64,000 nt of DNA from Ornithinimicrobium ciconiae (GCF_007197575.1 NZ_CP041616.1:1302001-1366000); one strand, 5' to 3'; positions 10,492 through 19,999 are shown, counted from the first letter of the stretch. Notes: a model not told the origin generated them from the sequence alone. A program made the numbers and translations.

Positions 10492-10497
10492 TAACCT
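10492..10497 (+). promoter_or_regulatory. candidate -10 box for icd
   Basis: TAACCT in the mdh/icd divergent gap, about 85 nt before the icd start. The same hexamer occurs before the M20 amidohydrolase gene. No clear -35 is visible. Confidence 0.35.
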
Positions 10498-10582
10498 GAG
10501 GGGTGGCGGCTGCCAGCGCAGCCGCCTGTTCACGCCGGGCCGTGCAGACGGCCACTCACACTGACCACAGGAGCCTGCAGGC

Positions 10583-11803
10583 ATGGAGAAGATCAAGGTC
10601 GCCAACCCGATCGTCGAGCTCGACGGTGACGAGATGACCCGCATCATTTGGCAGTTCATCAAGGACCGGCTGATCCACCCCTACCTCGACGTCGACCTGA
10701 AGTACTTCGACCTCAGTGTCGAGAAGCGTGACGAGACCAACGACCAGATCACCATTGACGCGGCCCACGCGATCAAGGAGCACGGCGTCGGCGTCAAGTG
10801 CGCGACGATCACCCCCGATGAGGCCCGGGTCGAGGAGTTCGGCCTCAAGGAGATGTGGAAGAGCCCGAACGGCACCATCCGCAACATCCTCGGCGGCGTG
10901 ATCTTCCGCGAGCCGATCATCATCTCCAACGTCCCGCGACTGGTGCCGGGCTGGACCAAGCCGATCATCATCGGCCGTCACGCCCACGGTGACCAGTACA
11001 AGGCGCAGAACTTCAAGGTGCCGGGGCCGGGCACCGTCACCATCACGTACACCCCGGCCGACGGCGGCGAGCCGGAGGTCCACGAGGTCGCGAAGTATGG
11101 CGAGGACGGTGGTGTCGCGATGGGCATGTTCAACTACAACGACTCGATCCGCGACTTTGCCCGGGCCAGCTTGAACTACGCCCTGGACCGTGGCGTCCCG
11201 TGCTACCTGTCGACCAAGAACACCATCCTGAAGGCCTATGACGGTGCGTTCAAGGACATCTTCCAGGAGGTCTTCGACGCGGAGTTCAAGGAGAAGTTCC
11301 ACGCCGCGGACCTGACCTATGAGCACCGCCTCATCGACGACATGGTTGCTGCCGCGATGAAGTGGGAGGGCGGCTATGTCTGGGCCTGCAAGAACTATGA
11401 CGGCGACGTCCAGTCCGACACCGTGGCCCAGGGCTTCGGCAGCCTCGGCCTGATGACCTCCGTGCTGATGACCCCGGACGGCAAGACCGTCGAGGCCGAG
11501 GCTGCACACGGCACCGTCACCCGGCACTACCGTCAGCACCAGCAGGGCAAGCAGACATCCACCAACCCGATCGCCTCGATCTTTGCGTGGACCCGTGGCA
11601 TCTCCTACCGCGGCAAGATGGACAACACCCCCGAGGTGACCGAGTTCGCCGAGACCCTCGAGCGGGTCTGCATCGAGACGGTCGAGTCGGGCAAGATGAC
11701 CAAGGACCTGGCACTGCTCGTCGGCCCGAACCAGAAGTGGCTGACCACCGAGGAGTTCCTCGCCGCGATCGACGAGAACCTGCAGAAGGCGATGGCTGCC
11801 TGA
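10583..11803 (+). CDS. icd: NADP-dependent isocitrate dehydrogenase, eukaryote-like dimeric type
   Basis: Oxidative decarboxylation of isocitrate to 2-oxoglutarate. The 406-residue protein is of the Icd1/mitochondrial-like subfamily: N-terminal [13 protein letters not shown], the substrate loop [13 protein letters not shown], and [13 protein letters not shown]. The C-terminal part has [17 protein letters not shown], including the NADP-specificity residues, and [15 protein letters not shown] has AGGAG about 11 nt upstream. A strong terminator hairpin follows. Confidence 0.97.
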   Translation: MEKIKVANPIVELDGDEMTRIIWQFIKDRLIHPYLDVDLKYFDLSVEKRDETNDQITIDAAHAIKEHGVGVKCATITPDEARVEEFGLKEMWKSPNGTIRNILGGVIFREPIIISNVPRLVPGWTKPIIIGRHAHGDQYKAQNFKVPGPGTVTITYTPADGGEPEVHEVAKYGEDGGVAMGMFNYNDSIRDFARASLNYALDRGVPCYLSTKNTILKAYDGAFKDIFQEVFDAEFKEKFHAADLTYEHRLIDDMVAAAMKWEGGYVWACKNYDGDVQSDTVAQGFGSLGLMTSVLMTPDGKTVEAEAAHGTVTRHYRQHQQGKQTSTNPIASIFAWTRGISYRGKMDNTPEVTEFAETLERVCIETVESGKMTKDLALLVGPNQKWLTTEEFLAAIDENLQKAMAA

Positions 11804-11821
11804 GCCACGAGTGACACGCCT

Positions 11822-11853
11822 CGGCCGTCCACCCGACCCTGGGTGGGCGGCCG
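11822..11853 (+). terminator. icd terminator
   Basis: A 13-bp stem with one G-T pair (11822-11834 with 11841-11853), 6-nt loop, followed by TTGTGTA. Just 18 nt after the stop. Confidence 0.85.
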
Positions 11854-11866
11854 TTGTGTATGCCGT

Positions 11867-11952
11867 GCCGCACCTTCGGTGGGTGCCCTGCAGCGGAGGT
11901 GCGCTCGGTCGGGGACGAATCCCGCCAGACGGTGCGCTCGGTCGGGGGCGGG
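11867..11952 (-). repeat. 33-nt tandem array right after the MDMPI gene stop
   Basis: On the minus strand the TAA stop is followed directly by CCCCCGACCGAGCGCACC, which recurs 33 nt further on (plus-strand GGTGCGCTCGGTCGGGG at 11898 and 11931), with a degenerate third unit. Different sequence from the mdh-type array but the same placement and period. Confidence 0.6.
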
Positions 11953-12660
11953 TTAGCCCCAGGCGGGGAGGGTGGGCAGCGGGTGGTGGCTGGTCAGGTT
12001 GTGCTCGACGCCGCGGCTGAGCCAGAGCAGCAGGTCGGCCGGTTTGCCGTGGACCTCGGTGCCGCCACCGTTCAGGTGCCAGTGGCGCCCGTCGGTGCCG
12101 ATCAGGGTCATCGGCGGGGTCCCCCGGGGACCGAGTCGCTGCGTGGCCTCCACCAGACCGGCACGGACCACCTCCGGAGGTGCCTGCGCGAAGGTGAATC
12201 CGAGATCGAGGTCGACGTGGTGGTAGGTCACCTCGCGCAACCGGGCCCACGGCACCCGGTCTCCGGGCATCGGACGATTGGACCCGGCGACTACCGGGTG
12301 CAGGTCAGTGCGTCCGCGCAGCGCCTCGACCCGGCTGCGGAAGGCGTTGGAGGCCGAGGTGACGTCGGCGCGCAATCGGGGGAGCGACTGCTGTGCCGAC
12401 TCCTCGATGTCCCGGTCGCGTTGCTCCTGGGAGACATAGGCGGGGGTCTGACGACCACTGGCGGCCCACTGCACCAGGTGCTGCAGCGCGTCGGCGTTGC
12501 GGGCCAGGTGGGCCAGCACATGGGCCCGGGTCCACCCCTCGCAGAGACTCGGAGCACGCAGGTCTGCCTCGGTCATCCGCGCCATGGTCGCCACCAGCGC
12601 ACGGTCGGCCTCGGCGAGCAGATCGATCGCCCGACCCGGTGACAGTGAACCCTCAGTCAT
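11953..12660 (-). CDS. maleylpyruvate isomerase family mycothiol-dependent protein
   Basis: A 235-residue member of the MDMPI / DinB-like superfamily. It has the N-terminal helix bundle with CEGWTRAHVLAHLARNADAL (first metal-ligand His region) and the second His motif YHHVDLDLGFT near residue 155. A C-terminal alpha/beta domain (MTLIGTDGRHWHLNG) follows, as in mycothiol-dependent maleylpyruvate isomerases. True substrate unknown; many paralogues exist in actinobacteria. ATG at 12660 has GGAGG 6-7 nt upstream and gives the family start; upstream in-frame codons lack one. Confidence 0.85.
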   Translation of the reverse strand: MTEGSLSPGRAIDLLAEADRALVATMARMTEADLRAPSLCEGWTRAHVLAHLARNADALQHLVQWAASGRQTPAYVSQEQRDRDIEESAQQSLPRLRADVTSASNAFRSRVEALRGRTDLHPVVAGSNRPMPGDRVPWARLREVTYHHVDLDLGFTFAQAPPEVVRAGLVEATQRLGPRGTPPMTLIGTDGRHWHLNGGGTEVHGKPADLLLWLSRGVEHNLTSHHPLPTLPAWG

Positions 12661-12695
12661 CTCGTGCCTCCGCTCAGCCTGCGTGACGGACCTCC

Positions 12696-12739
12696 TGCGG
12701 TCCTTGTCTCGATGCTCTCGCTCTCGGACGAGGACCGCA
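12696..12739 (-). terminator. hairpin after the S10 carboxypeptidase gene
   Basis: Inverted repeat TGCGGTCCT (12696-12704) with AGGACCGCA (12731-12739) plus an inner GTC/GAC step. It lies 37 nt downstream of the S10 stop in the minus direction and just upstream of the MDMPI start. Confidence 0.5.
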
Positions 12740-12775
12740 AGGGATGGCAGCGTGCGGCGTGGCGGCAGCGGCTCG

Positions 12776-14353
12776 TCACATCGAGCTGGGCTGGGATCCC
12801 GAACTGCGCGTGACGAACTCGGCCAGGTCCTTGGACTGCTGCACCCGGGACGGTTCGTGGACATACATCATGTGACCGGACTCGTAGCAGCGGTGCTCGA
12901 TGTTCTCGTGGGCCGCAGCCGGGATGTCGAGCTGCTCGAGCACCTCCCGGGCGGCGAAGAAGGGGGTCGCGCCGTCATACCAGCCGTAGGCCACGTGCAC
13001 CCGCAGGTGCGGGTTGGCGCGCATCGCGCGGGCCAGTCGTGGGGTGACGTCGACGGACCTGCCCTCGAAGTCGGCATACGACCACGGGTGCACCCTCGCG
13101 GAGATCTGCTCATAGTGCAGGTCCGACTGGTAGCCCAGGTCGGCACGCACGTGATGATTCCACGCGGCGGCGTAGGGACCGGCGATCGCGTCGTGGCTGG
13201 GGTCGGCGTCCATCACCTCGGCGTTGCCCGCGGCGGCCGGACCGGTGAACCGCGAGTCCAGGCGACCGACCACCAGCCCCTGCTCGCGCAGGAGCTGGGT
13301 AAAGAACCGCAGGTGCTCGATGCGCAGGTCGGCCCGGTCGATCCAGTCCGCCGCCAGCCCCGTCAGGTCGGCGAGGCGGGAGACGTGCTCGGCCCGCTCG
13401 GACCCGGTCAGACGGGCCCCGCGGCTGAGCGCATAGGGGTAGTCGCGGGCGGCATACTCCTCGGCGGCGCGGACCACCGTCGACAGCGACTTGCGGCCGT
13501 GCTTGCCGTGATAGTGCGCGACCGCGGCATAGGTGGGCAGGAAGCCTGCGAACGCCCGGTCGGTGTCCGGCTCCTGCAACCCGATCGAGCCCAGGTCCAG
13601 GACCGAGGAGATCAGCATGATGCCGTTGAGGTACATGCCATAACGGGACTGCAGGTGGTCGGCCAGCGCGGCGGCCCGCAGCGTGCCGTAGGACTCGCCG
13701 GCCAGGAACTTGGGGGACATCCAGCGCTCGTTGCGCGAGGTCCAGAGCCGGATGATCTCAGCAATGGACTCGATGTCGCCGGTGAAGCCGTGGTAGTCCT
13801 TGGACTTGCCCCCCTCCACGGCCCGGGAGAAGCCGGTGGACACCGGATCGATGAAGACGAGGTCGGAGACGGCGAGCAGTGACTCGGGGTTGTCGACCAG
13901 GCCGTAGGGAGGCGGCAGCAGGTCGCCGACATCGCCCATCTCGACACGCCGTGGGCCGAGCAGGCCCAGGTGCAGCCAGACCGAGGAGGACCCGGGGCCC
14001 CCGTTGAACGCAAAGGTCACCGGACGCTGTGGGGCACCGTCGGCGGGGTCGACGACATAGGAGGTCAGGAAGACCTCTGCCTTGGGCTTGGTGCCGGTGA
14101 AGACATCGTCCTCATAGACTTCCTCGCGCAGCACGACGCGGCCGGTAGTCGCCGTGTAGGACAGCGTGCTCCGCCCCACCGCGAGCGTGTGCGTCGTGGT
14201 GACCAGATCGTCCTGCGGCTCGGCAGGCACGGTGGTCACCGCGCTGCCCGGGGCCGCTGGGTCCGTGGGAAGGCCGGCGCGGTCCGGGTCCGCGGAATCC
14301 GCGGATCCGCCGACGGTGGCGGGGTGGGTGGGGATGTCATCCGGGTGGGCCAT
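12776..14353 (-). CDS. S10 family serine carboxypeptidase-like peptidase
   Basis: A 525-residue alpha/beta-hydrolase of MEROPS family S10. The oxyanion strand is FNGGPGSSSVWLHLG (about 116-130), the nucleophile elbow GESYGTLR, the acid in YGWYDGATPF and the catalytic His in YESGHMMYVHEPS. There is no signal peptide: the N-terminus is a 35-45 residue acidic/Pro-rich tail, so it is predicted cytoplasmic, as in many bacterial S10 proteins. The ATG start has a TAGGGT box 8 nt upstream and no Shine-Dalgarno, consistent with a leaderless mRNA. Physiological substrate unknown. Confidence 0.92.
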   Translation of the reverse strand: MAHPDDIPTHPATVGGSADSADPDRAGLPTDPAAPGSAVTTVPAEPQDDLVTTTHTLAVGRSTLSYTATTGRVVLREEVYEDDVFTGTKPKAEVFLTSYVVDPADGAPQRPVTFAFNGGPGSSSVWLHLGLLGPRRVEMGDVGDLLPPPYGLVDNPESLLAVSDLVFIDPVSTGFSRAVEGGKSKDYHGFTGDIESIAEIIRLWTSRNERWMSPKFLAGESYGTLRAAALADHLQSRYGMYLNGIMLISSVLDLGSIGLQEPDTDRAFAGFLPTYAAVAHYHGKHGRKSLSTVVRAAEEYAARDYPYALSRGARLTGSERAEHVSRLADLTGLAADWIDRADLRIEHLRFFTQLLREQGLVVGRLDSRFTGPAAAGNAEVMDADPSHDAIAGPYAAAWNHHVRADLGYQSDLHYEQISARVHPWSYADFEGRSVDVTPRLARAMRANPHLRVHVAYGWYDGATPFFAAREVLEQLDIPAAAHENIEHRCYESGHMMYVHEPSRVQQSKDLAEFVTRSSGSQPSSM

Positions 14354-14361
14354 AGGGCAAG

Positions 14362-14414
14362 ACCCTAGAGCCTCCGGGCGACCCGCACGTCACCAGTCGA
14401 GGCAGGGGTAGGGT
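14362..14414. promoter_or_regulatory. divergent leaderless promoters for S10 and 2H phosphodiesterase genes
   Basis: Minus-strand TAGGGT at 14367-14362 ends 8 nt before the S10 ATG. Plus-strand TAGGGT at 14409-14414 ends 8 nt before the GTG at 14423. Two identical boxes, opposed. Confidence 0.55.
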
Positions 14415-14422
14415 CAGTGATT

Positions 14423-14971
14423 GTGACTCTCCAACCACACGGGCCCGTGACGGTTGGCATCGCGTTGCCGGTGCCGGAGCCGTGGGGGAGCATGATCCAG
14501 CAGGCGCGGATCGACTATGGCGAGGCCCGTGCCCAGCACATCCCCACCCACGTGACACTGCTGCCCCCGACCGAGACGACGGCCGAGCGCCTCGAGGAGC
14601 TGCTGACCTACCTGCAGGACGTGGCTCAGCGGATGGCCCCCTTCCTGATGGTGCTGCGGGGGACCGGCACCTTCCGGCCCGTCTCGGACGTGGTCTATGT
14701 CCAGATCGCGCGCGGGGTTTCCTCCTGCGAGCAGCTCGAGCGGGCGGTGCGCAACGGCCCCGTATGGCGGGATCTCGACTTTCCCTATCACCCGCACGTC
14801 ACCCTGGCTCACGACCTGCCGTCTGCGGTGCTCGACCGGGCGTTTGCCGAGTTCGCCGACCTGGTGGCCGAGTTCGAGGCCGGCGAGTTCGCGGTCTACG
14901 TGCACCACGGCGATGAGGTGTGGCGCCCCCTGGTCACCTATGAGCTCACGGGCGACCAGGTCGGGGTGTAG
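14423..14971 (+). CDS. 2'-5' RNA ligase family (2H phosphodiesterase-like) protein
   Basis: A 182-residue protein with the two HxT motifs of the 2H superfamily: THVTLLPP near residue 42 and PHVTLAHD near residue 118. Members hydrolyse 2',5'- or cyclic phosphodiesters of RNA or nucleotides; the actual substrate here is not predictable. Start GTG at 14423 was preferred over GTG at 14417 because the -10 box ends 8 nt before it, which suits leaderless initiation. It converges on the GT4 gene with a 4-nt gap, leaving no room for a separate terminator. Confidence 0.88.
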   Translation: MTLQPHGPVTVGIALPVPEPWGSMIQQARIDYGEARAQHIPTHVTLLPPTETTAERLEELLTYLQDVAQRMAPFLMVLRGTGTFRPVSDVVYVQIARGVSSCEQLERAVRNGPVWRDLDFPYHPHVTLAHDLPSAVLDRAFAEFADLVAEFEAGEFAVYVHHGDEVWRPLVTYELTGDQVGV

Positions 14972-14975
14972 CCGC

Positions 14976-16268
14976 TTAGGCCACGGCGATCCGCGCGGGG
15001 CCCATGGCTCGGGCGTAGTAGCCGATGAGCTGCTCGGTCAGCACCGGCCACGAACGCTCCTCGACGCGGGCCCGACCGGCCCGACCCATCGCCTCACGCT
15101 CGCCGGCACGCTCCGGGCCTGTCAGGGTGGCCACCGCCTCGCGCAGCGCCCCGGGGGTGACGGGGTCGAAGAGCAGTCCGGTGCGACCGGGGTCGATCAG
15201 GTCCAGCGGCCCGCCCCGGGCCGGCGCCACCACCGGCAGCCCGGCGGCCGCGGCCTCCTGCAATGTCTGCCCGAAGGTCTCGCGGGTCCCGGTGTGCACG
15301 AACAGGTCGAAGGCGGCATAGCTGCGCGCCAGGTCCAGACCCTCCTGACGGCCCAGCAGCACCACCCCGGGCAGGTCCTCGCGCAGGTGCTCGGCGCTGG
15401 GTCCGTCACCGACCAGGACGATCCTGGTGCTCGGCAACGAGTTGAGCTCGCGGAGTCGGTGCAGCTCCTTCTCGGGAGCCAGCCGGCCGACATACCCCAG
15501 CAGGGTCTCACCGTGCGGGGCGAGCCGGGCGCGCAGTGCTGCCGTCTCTGGATCGGTCCTGCGGTCGGGATGGAACAGGGTGGAGTCCACGCCCCGGCCC
15601 CACAGCGCCACCCGGGGGACATCGTGGTTGGTGAGGTCCTGCATCGCGGCGCTGGACGGCGCGAGGGTGATGTCCGCCTGGGAGTGGATGCGGCGGATCC
15701 AGCGCCAGGCAGCCCGCGCGGTGAGGTCACCGATCGGGCCGGAGTGCTGCCGGATGTAGCTGGGCATGTCGGTCTGATAGATCGCGACCGACGGGATGCC
15801 CAGGGCGCGCGCGGCCGTCAGGCCCCGCACCCCCAGCACGAAGGGTGAGGCGACGTGGACGACGTCCGGACGGAAGCGGTGCAGCACCGTCTCCAGCTCG
15901 TAGGACGGCAGGCCCACCCGGAACTGGCGGATGGGCAGGCTGCTGACGGTGTGCACGGGATAGCCCGCATAGTGCTCTGGTGCCGCGGTCTCGGCCCAGG
16001 GCGTGGTCCCGGGGGCGACGACCAGGGCCTCATGACCGCCGGCACGCAGGCACTCCAGGACCTTGCAGACGCTGTTGGTCACACCGTTGAGGGCGGGGAG
16101 GAAGGACTCTGTCACGATGGCGACTCGCACATGACCCAGCGTGCGGCCCGTCGGTGGTGGGACGGCAACGTCCGGGGTGGTGTCCAGTGAGCGGGACGTG
16201 ACCAATGGGTGACCCAGGGCGTCCCGCAGCCGCCCCGACGGGGCGCGGTGTCGGGCCGTCTGGTTCAC
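14976..16268 (-). CDS. GT4 glycosyltransferase, MgtA/PimB-like GDP-mannose-dependent mannosyltransferase
   Basis: A 430-residue GT-B fold enzyme. The N-terminal domain starts AIVTESFLPALNGVTNSV (about 50-67), the pattern seen in MgtA (Rv0557) and related alpha-mannosyltransferases of glycolipid synthesis. The C-terminal domain has GYVGRLAPEKEL, VGDGPS and the TRETFGQTLQEAAAAG E-x7-E motif. The first 45 residues are extra and polar. GTG at 16268 was chosen because it overlaps the manC stop (GTGA) and has GAGGA 6 nt upstream; GTG at 16130 would give the shorter family-type N-terminus. Pairing with manC implies GDP-mannose as donor. Exact acceptor is inference. Confidence 0.85.
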   Translation of the reverse strand: MNQTARHRAPSGRLRDALGHPLVTSRSLDTTPDVAVPPPTGRTLGHVRVAIVTESFLPALNGVTNSVCKVLECLRAGGHEALVVAPGTTPWAETAAPEHYAGYPVHTVSSLPIRQFRVGLPSYELETVLHRFRPDVVHVASPFVLGVRGLTAARALGIPSVAIYQTDMPSYIRQHSGPIGDLTARAAWRWIRRIHSQADITLAPSSAAMQDLTNHDVPRVALWGRGVDSTLFHPDRRTDPETAALRARLAPHGETLLGYVGRLAPEKELHRLRELNSLPSTRIVLVGDGPSAEHLREDLPGVVLLGRQEGLDLARSYAAFDLFVHTGTRETFGQTLQEAAAAGLPVVAPARGGPLDLIDPGRTGLLFDPVTPGALREAVATLTGPERAGEREAMGRAGRARVEERSWPVLTEQLIGYYARAMGPARIAVA

Positions 16269-17362
16269 GTGAGGTCCTCACGTCCGGAGCGTTGCAGGAG
16301 CTCGACGATGCCCTTGACGTCCTGGACGCGCTCGCGGGTGGTGACCAGCAGCGCGTCCGGGGTGTCCACCACGACCACGTCGTCGACACCGAGGGTGACG
16401 ATGGTGCGTCCGCCGTGGGCCGCCACCAGTCCGGTGCTGTCCTGGGAGACGACCCGGTCGGTCGGCCCGAGGATGTGCATGCCCTCGGCAGACTCCGTCA
16501 GCAGGGTGGCGAGGGAGGCGAAGTCGCCCACGTCGTCCCACGCGAAGTCGGCGGGCACGACCGCGACCCGGCCGGCGTCGGCTGCGGGCTCGGCGACGGC
16601 GTGGTCGATCGAGATCTTGGTCAGCGCGGACCACCTCTGGTCGATGAGCTCGGGCTCCGCGGCCAGCTGACGCAGCTCCTCCGCGAGCTCCGGGTGCCAG
16701 GTGGCCAGCAGATCGAGCAGGGTGCTGGCCCGCACCACGAACATGCCGGCATTCCAGCGGTAGTCACCTGAGTCAAGATACGACTCGGCGCGCGCACGGT
16801 CCGGCTTCTCGACGAACTCCTCCGCCCGGCGGGCGCTGTGCCCCGTGCCGGACGACCACGGCTGGCCCATCTTGATATAACCGAACCCGGTCGCGGGATA
16901 GGTCGGGGTGATGCCCAGCGTGACCAGGGCACCTGACGCGGCCGCCGCCACCGCCTCCCTTACGCACCCCCGGAAGGCCTCGGGATCGCCGATGACGTGG
17001 TCCGCCGCGAAGGAGCCGAGCACCGCGTCGGGGTCTCGTCGTTCCAGCACGGCGGCGGCCAGCCCGATGGCCGGCATCGAGTCGCGGGGGCCGGGCTCGA
17101 CCAGCACCTGATCCGACGGCAGGTCGGGCAGCTGGGCGCGCACGGCCTCGGCGTGCCGGACGCCGGTGACGACCATGACCCGGTCCCCGGCCAGCGGGGT
17201 CAGCCGGCTGACGGTGTCCTGCAGCAGCGAGTGCCCCGACCCGCTCAGGTCGTGGAGGAACTTAGGGGAGGAACGGCGGGACAGCGGCCACAGCCGTGTC
17301 CCGGACCCACCAGCCGGAATGACCCCCCAGAAGTGCTGCATCAACTCGTCGCTCTGGCTCAC
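16265..17362 (-). CDS. manC: mannose-1-phosphate guanylyltransferase
   Basis: Makes GDP-mannose from mannose-1-phosphate and GTP. The 365-residue protein has the nucleotidyltransferase motif [16 protein letters not shown] at about 14-29, [21 protein letters not shown], the FVEKPD signature, and WDDVGDF. It lacks the fused C-terminal isomerase domain found in longer enzymes. GTG at 17362 lies 6 nt after a minus-strand -10 box that shares its TA with the pyrD promoter. Coupled by a 4-nt overlap to the mannosyltransferase gene, so the pair feeds a mannosylation pathway, perhaps PIMs or lipomannan-type lipids. Confidence 0.92.
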   Translation of the reverse strand: MSQSDELMQHFWGVIPAGGSGTRLWPLSRRSSPKFLHDLSGSGHSLLQDTVSRLTPLAGDRVMVVTGVRHAEAVRAQLPDLPSDQVLVEPGPRDSMPAIGLAAAVLERRDPDAVLGSFAADHVIGDPEAFRGCVREAVAAAASGALVTLGITPTYPATGFGYIKMGQPWSSGTGHSARRAEEFVEKPDRARAESYLDSGDYRWNAGMFVVRASTLLDLLATWHPELAEELRQLAAEPELIDQRWSALTKISIDHAVAEPAADAGRVAVVPADFAWDDVGDFASLATLLTESAEGMHILGPTDRVVSQDSTGLVAAHGGRTIVTLGVDDVVVVDTPDALLVTTRERVQDVKGIVELLQRSGREDLT

Positions 17363-17368
17363 CCCACC

Positions 17369-17378
17369 AGCATAGGGT
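17369..17378. promoter_or_regulatory. bidirectional leaderless promoter manC / pyrD
   Basis: AGCATAGGGT reads as -10 box TAGGGT (17373-17378) on the plus strand and TATGCT (17374-17369) on the minus strand, so both share the TA at 17373-17374. pyrD GTG follows after 7 nt and manC GTG after 6 nt. The whole divergent gap is only 23 nt. Confidence 0.6.
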
Positions 17379-17385
17379 TGACATC

Positions 17386-18468
17386 GTGACTCAGCCCCAC
17401 GCCGACCTGCGCACCCGCGCCCTGGACCTGGCCTACCGGCGCGGCGCACGACCGGTCTTCTTCCGGCAGGGCGGCGGTGACGCCGAGTTCGCGCACCACC
17501 AGATGGTGTCGCTGGCCGAGTCGCTCGGGTCCCGTCCCCGGGCGGTGAACGCGCTGGCCCGGATGCTGGGCCCGGTCGGAGAGCCGGTGCGCCTGTGGGG
17601 CCTGACCTTCCCCAACCGGGTCGGTCTGGCCGCCGGCATGGACAAGGACGGGCGTGGGGTCCGGGCCTGGGGCGCGCTGGGGTTCGGCCACGTGGAGCTG
17701 GGCACCGTCACGGCGCACCCGCAGCCGGGCAACGACGCACCGCGGCTGTTCCGGCTGCCGGCCAGCCGGGCGGTGATCAACCGGATGGGGTTCAACAACG
17801 GTGGCGTGGACGCGCTGGCGCAACGGCTGCGCGAGGCACGCGCGGACGGCGCGATCGGCATACCGGTGGGGGTGTCCATCGGCAAGACCAAGGTGACGGC
17901 GCTCGAGCACGCCGTCGAGGACTATCTGACCTCGGTCCGAGCGCTGGACGGGCTGGCCGACTATCTGGCGGTCAACGTCTCCTCACCGAACACCCCCGGG
18001 CTGCGCGACCTGCAGGACGCGGGCCCGCTGGCCGAGCTCCTCGAGGCCGTCGTCGCCCAGACCCGTGACCTGGCCGGTGCCGGCACACCCACCCCCGTCC
18101 TCGTGAAGCTGGCCCCGGACCTCAGCGACGCCGCGCTGGACCAGGCGCTCGAGGTGGCTGAGGGAGCAGGAGCCGCCGGCCTGATCGCGACCAACACCAC
18201 GATCGGGCGGCGGCACGTGGCACCTGCGGAGCGGGACCTGGCCCAGCGGGAGGCCGGCGGACTCTCCGGTGCCCCGCTGACCCGGCGGGCCCGTGAGGTG
18301 GTCACCCGCATCGAGGCGACGAGCGACCTGCCGGTGATCGGTGTGGGCGGGGTGATGACGGCGGACGACGCCCAGGCGCTGCTGGACGCGGGGGCCAGTC
18401 TCGTGCAGCTCTACACCGGGTTGATCTATGCCGGACCTGCCCTGGTGCGCGCGGTGGCAGCCCTGTGA
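17386..18468 (+). CDS. pyrD: quinone-dependent dihydroorotate dehydrogenase (class 2)
   Basis: Fourth step of pyrimidine synthesis, oxidising dihydroorotate at the membrane with quinone as acceptor. The 360-residue protein has the N-terminal helical extension typical of class 2 (about 1-60), [10 protein letters not shown], the [15 protein letters not shown] signature and the [11 protein letters not shown] loop. The catalytic Ser lies in that loop near 198-199. The FMN phosphate site [11 protein letters not shown] comes next, then [13 protein letters not shown] start defined by the leaderless promoter. Confidence 0.96.
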   Translation: MTQPHADLRTRALDLAYRRGARPVFFRQGGGDAEFAHHQMVSLAESLGSRPRAVNALARMLGPVGEPVRLWGLTFPNRVGLAAGMDKDGRGVRAWGALGFGHVELGTVTAHPQPGNDAPRLFRLPASRAVINRMGFNNGGVDALAQRLREARADGAIGIPVGVSIGKTKVTALEHAVEDYLTSVRALDGLADYLAVNVSSPNTPGLRDLQDAGPLAELLEAVVAQTRDLAGAGTPTPVLVKLAPDLSDAALDQALEVAEGAGAAGLIATNTTIGRRHVAPAERDLAQREAGGLSGAPLTRRAREVVTRIEATSDLPVIGVGGVMTADDAQALLDAGASLVQLYTGLIYAGPALVRAVAAL

Positions 18469-18494
18469 CGTCAGGGGTGGGCCGGGCGGCGAGG

Positions 18495-18500
18495 TAACCT
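18495..18500 (+). promoter_or_regulatory. candidate -10 box for M20 amidohydrolase gene
   Basis: TAACCT, about 42 nt before the GTG start, same hexamer as upstream of icd. The gene has a weak AGGA-type ribosome site. Confidence 0.35.
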
Positions 18501-18542
18501 GACAATTCAGCCACTCACCCCAACCACAGGACCCTGACTCGC

Positions 18543-19787
18543 GTGACCTTGCACGATCTGCCGCCTGCAGCCACCCCCGTCCCCGTCACCGACGACCTCA
18601 TCGAGGACGTCATGGCCGCCGTCGAGTCGCGACGGACCGAGCTGCTGGCACTGCGCCGTGACGTGCACGCCAACCCGGAGGTCTCCTGGCAGGAGCACCG
18701 CACCACCGCCGTGGTGATGGAGCGGCTGGCCGAGGCGGGCGTCACGGCCCAGGCGATGGCCGGCAGCGGCGCGGTTGCCGACCTCGGCGCAGCGGAGCCC
18801 CGGGTGCGGATCGCGCTGCGCGCCGACCTGGACGCTCTGCCGATCGACGAGCTCACCGGGCTGCCCTACGCCTCGCGACAGCAGGGGGTCTGCCATGCCT
18901 GCGGCCACGACGTGCACACCGTGGGGATGTTGGGGGCCGGGCTCGCCCTGGCCTCGATGCAGGACCAGCTGGAGCGCCTGTCGCTCGGGGTCCGGCTGAT
19001 CTTCCAGCCCGCCGAGGAGTCCATCCCCGGCGGCGCTCACCAGGTCGTCGAGGACGGGTGGATGCAGGGGGTCCACCGGGTGCTCGCGGTCCACTGTGAC
19101 CCGTCGATCGACGTGGGGACCATCGGCCTGAAGACGGGGCCGATCACAGCAGCCTCGGACTCCATCCACGTCACGCTGACCGGCGGGGGCGGTCACACCT
19201 CGCGCCCCCACCTGACCCAGGACCTCACCTTCGCCCTCGGCAAGGTGCTGACCGACGTGCCCGCAGCCCTGTCCCGGCGGATGGACCCACGCTCGGGCAC
19301 CGCGCTGGTGTGGGGAGCGGTCCGGTCCGGCACCGTGGCCAACGTGATCCCGTCCCGGGGGGAGTGCGTCGGCACGCTGCGCATGCTGGACTCGGAGACC
19401 TGGGCGACGACGGGGCCGCTGATCGAGGAGATCGTGCACGCCGTCGTCAGTCCCTACGGCGTCACCGCCGAGGTCCGGCACGTGCGCGGCGTGCCGCCCG
19501 TGGACAACGACCCTGCCACGATCTCCGCGATGACCGCGGCGGCCGGTGCCGTCCTCGGCCCCACCTCCGTGGTGCCGACCAAGCAGTCGCTGGGTGGGGA
19601 GGACCTGGGCTGGCTGCTCACCGACGTGCCCGGGGCGATGGCCCGGCTGGGAACCCGCACCCCGGGTGGCCGCACCCACGAGCTGCACCAGGGCGATCTG
19701 GTCGTCGATGAGGAGTCGGTGCTCATCGCCGCTAAGTTCCTGGCGGCCGCGGTGCTCAGCTCGGTCGGTCCGGACGGCCTGGTCTGA
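18543..19787 (+). CDS. M20D family amidohydrolase (hippurate/IAA-amino acid hydrolase-like)
   Basis: A 414-residue metal-dependent hydrolase of N-acyl amino acids or peptides. Metal and catalytic motifs: RRDVHANPEVSWQE, RADLDALPI, CHACGHDVHT with the metal Cys/His, FQPAEESIPGG with the general-base Glu, and C-terminal SLGGEDLGW. The dimerisation domain starts around ITAASDSIHVTLTG. No signal peptide, so cytoplasmic. Substrate not predictable. A degenerate tandem array follows directly after the stop. Confidence 0.9.
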   Translation: MTLHDLPPAATPVPVTDDLIEDVMAAVESRRTELLALRRDVHANPEVSWQEHRTTAVVMERLAEAGVTAQAMAGSGAVADLGAAEPRVRIALRADLDALPIDELTGLPYASRQQGVCHACGHDVHTVGMLGAGLALASMQDQLERLSLGVRLIFQPAEESIPGGAHQVVEDGWMQGVHRVLAVHCDPSIDVGTIGLKTGPITAASDSIHVTLTGGGGHTSRPHLTQDLTFALGKVLTDVPAALSRRMDPRSGTALVWGAVRSGTVANVIPSRGECVGTLRMLDSETWATTGPLIEEIVHAVVSPYGVTAEVRHVRGVPPVDNDPATISAMTAAAGAVLGPTSVVPTKQSLGGEDLGWLLTDVPGAMARLGTRTPGGRTHELHQGDLVVDEESVLIAAKFLAAAVLSSVGPDGLV

Positions 19788-19799
19788 GAGATCGAGCGC

Positions 19800-19903
19800 G
19801 TCGCTGCGCCAGCCGGGTCGCTGTGCCAGCCGGGGGGCGCTGCGCCAGCCAGGTCGCTGAGACCGCGCTGGTCACGAATCAGCGTTGCTGGGTCACGAAT
19901 CAG
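19800..19903 (+). repeat. degenerate 17-21 nt tandem repeats after the M20 gene
   Basis: Three to four copies of TCGCTGCGCCAGCCGGG with spacings 17, 19 and 17 (19801, 19818, 19837, 19854). Two copies of GTCACGAATCAG, 21 nt apart (19871, 19892), follow. It starts 12 nt after the TGA stop. Two 17-mers together equal the 34-nt period class seen elsewhere. Confidence 0.65.
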
Positions 19904-19999
19904 ACACATCTCGCGGTTTCTGGGCTCTCCCGCACCCGAAAGGGGTTACGGGGGAGTTAACATCGCGTGACCCACGTCCCCAGAACAAAGGAGTGCCCC

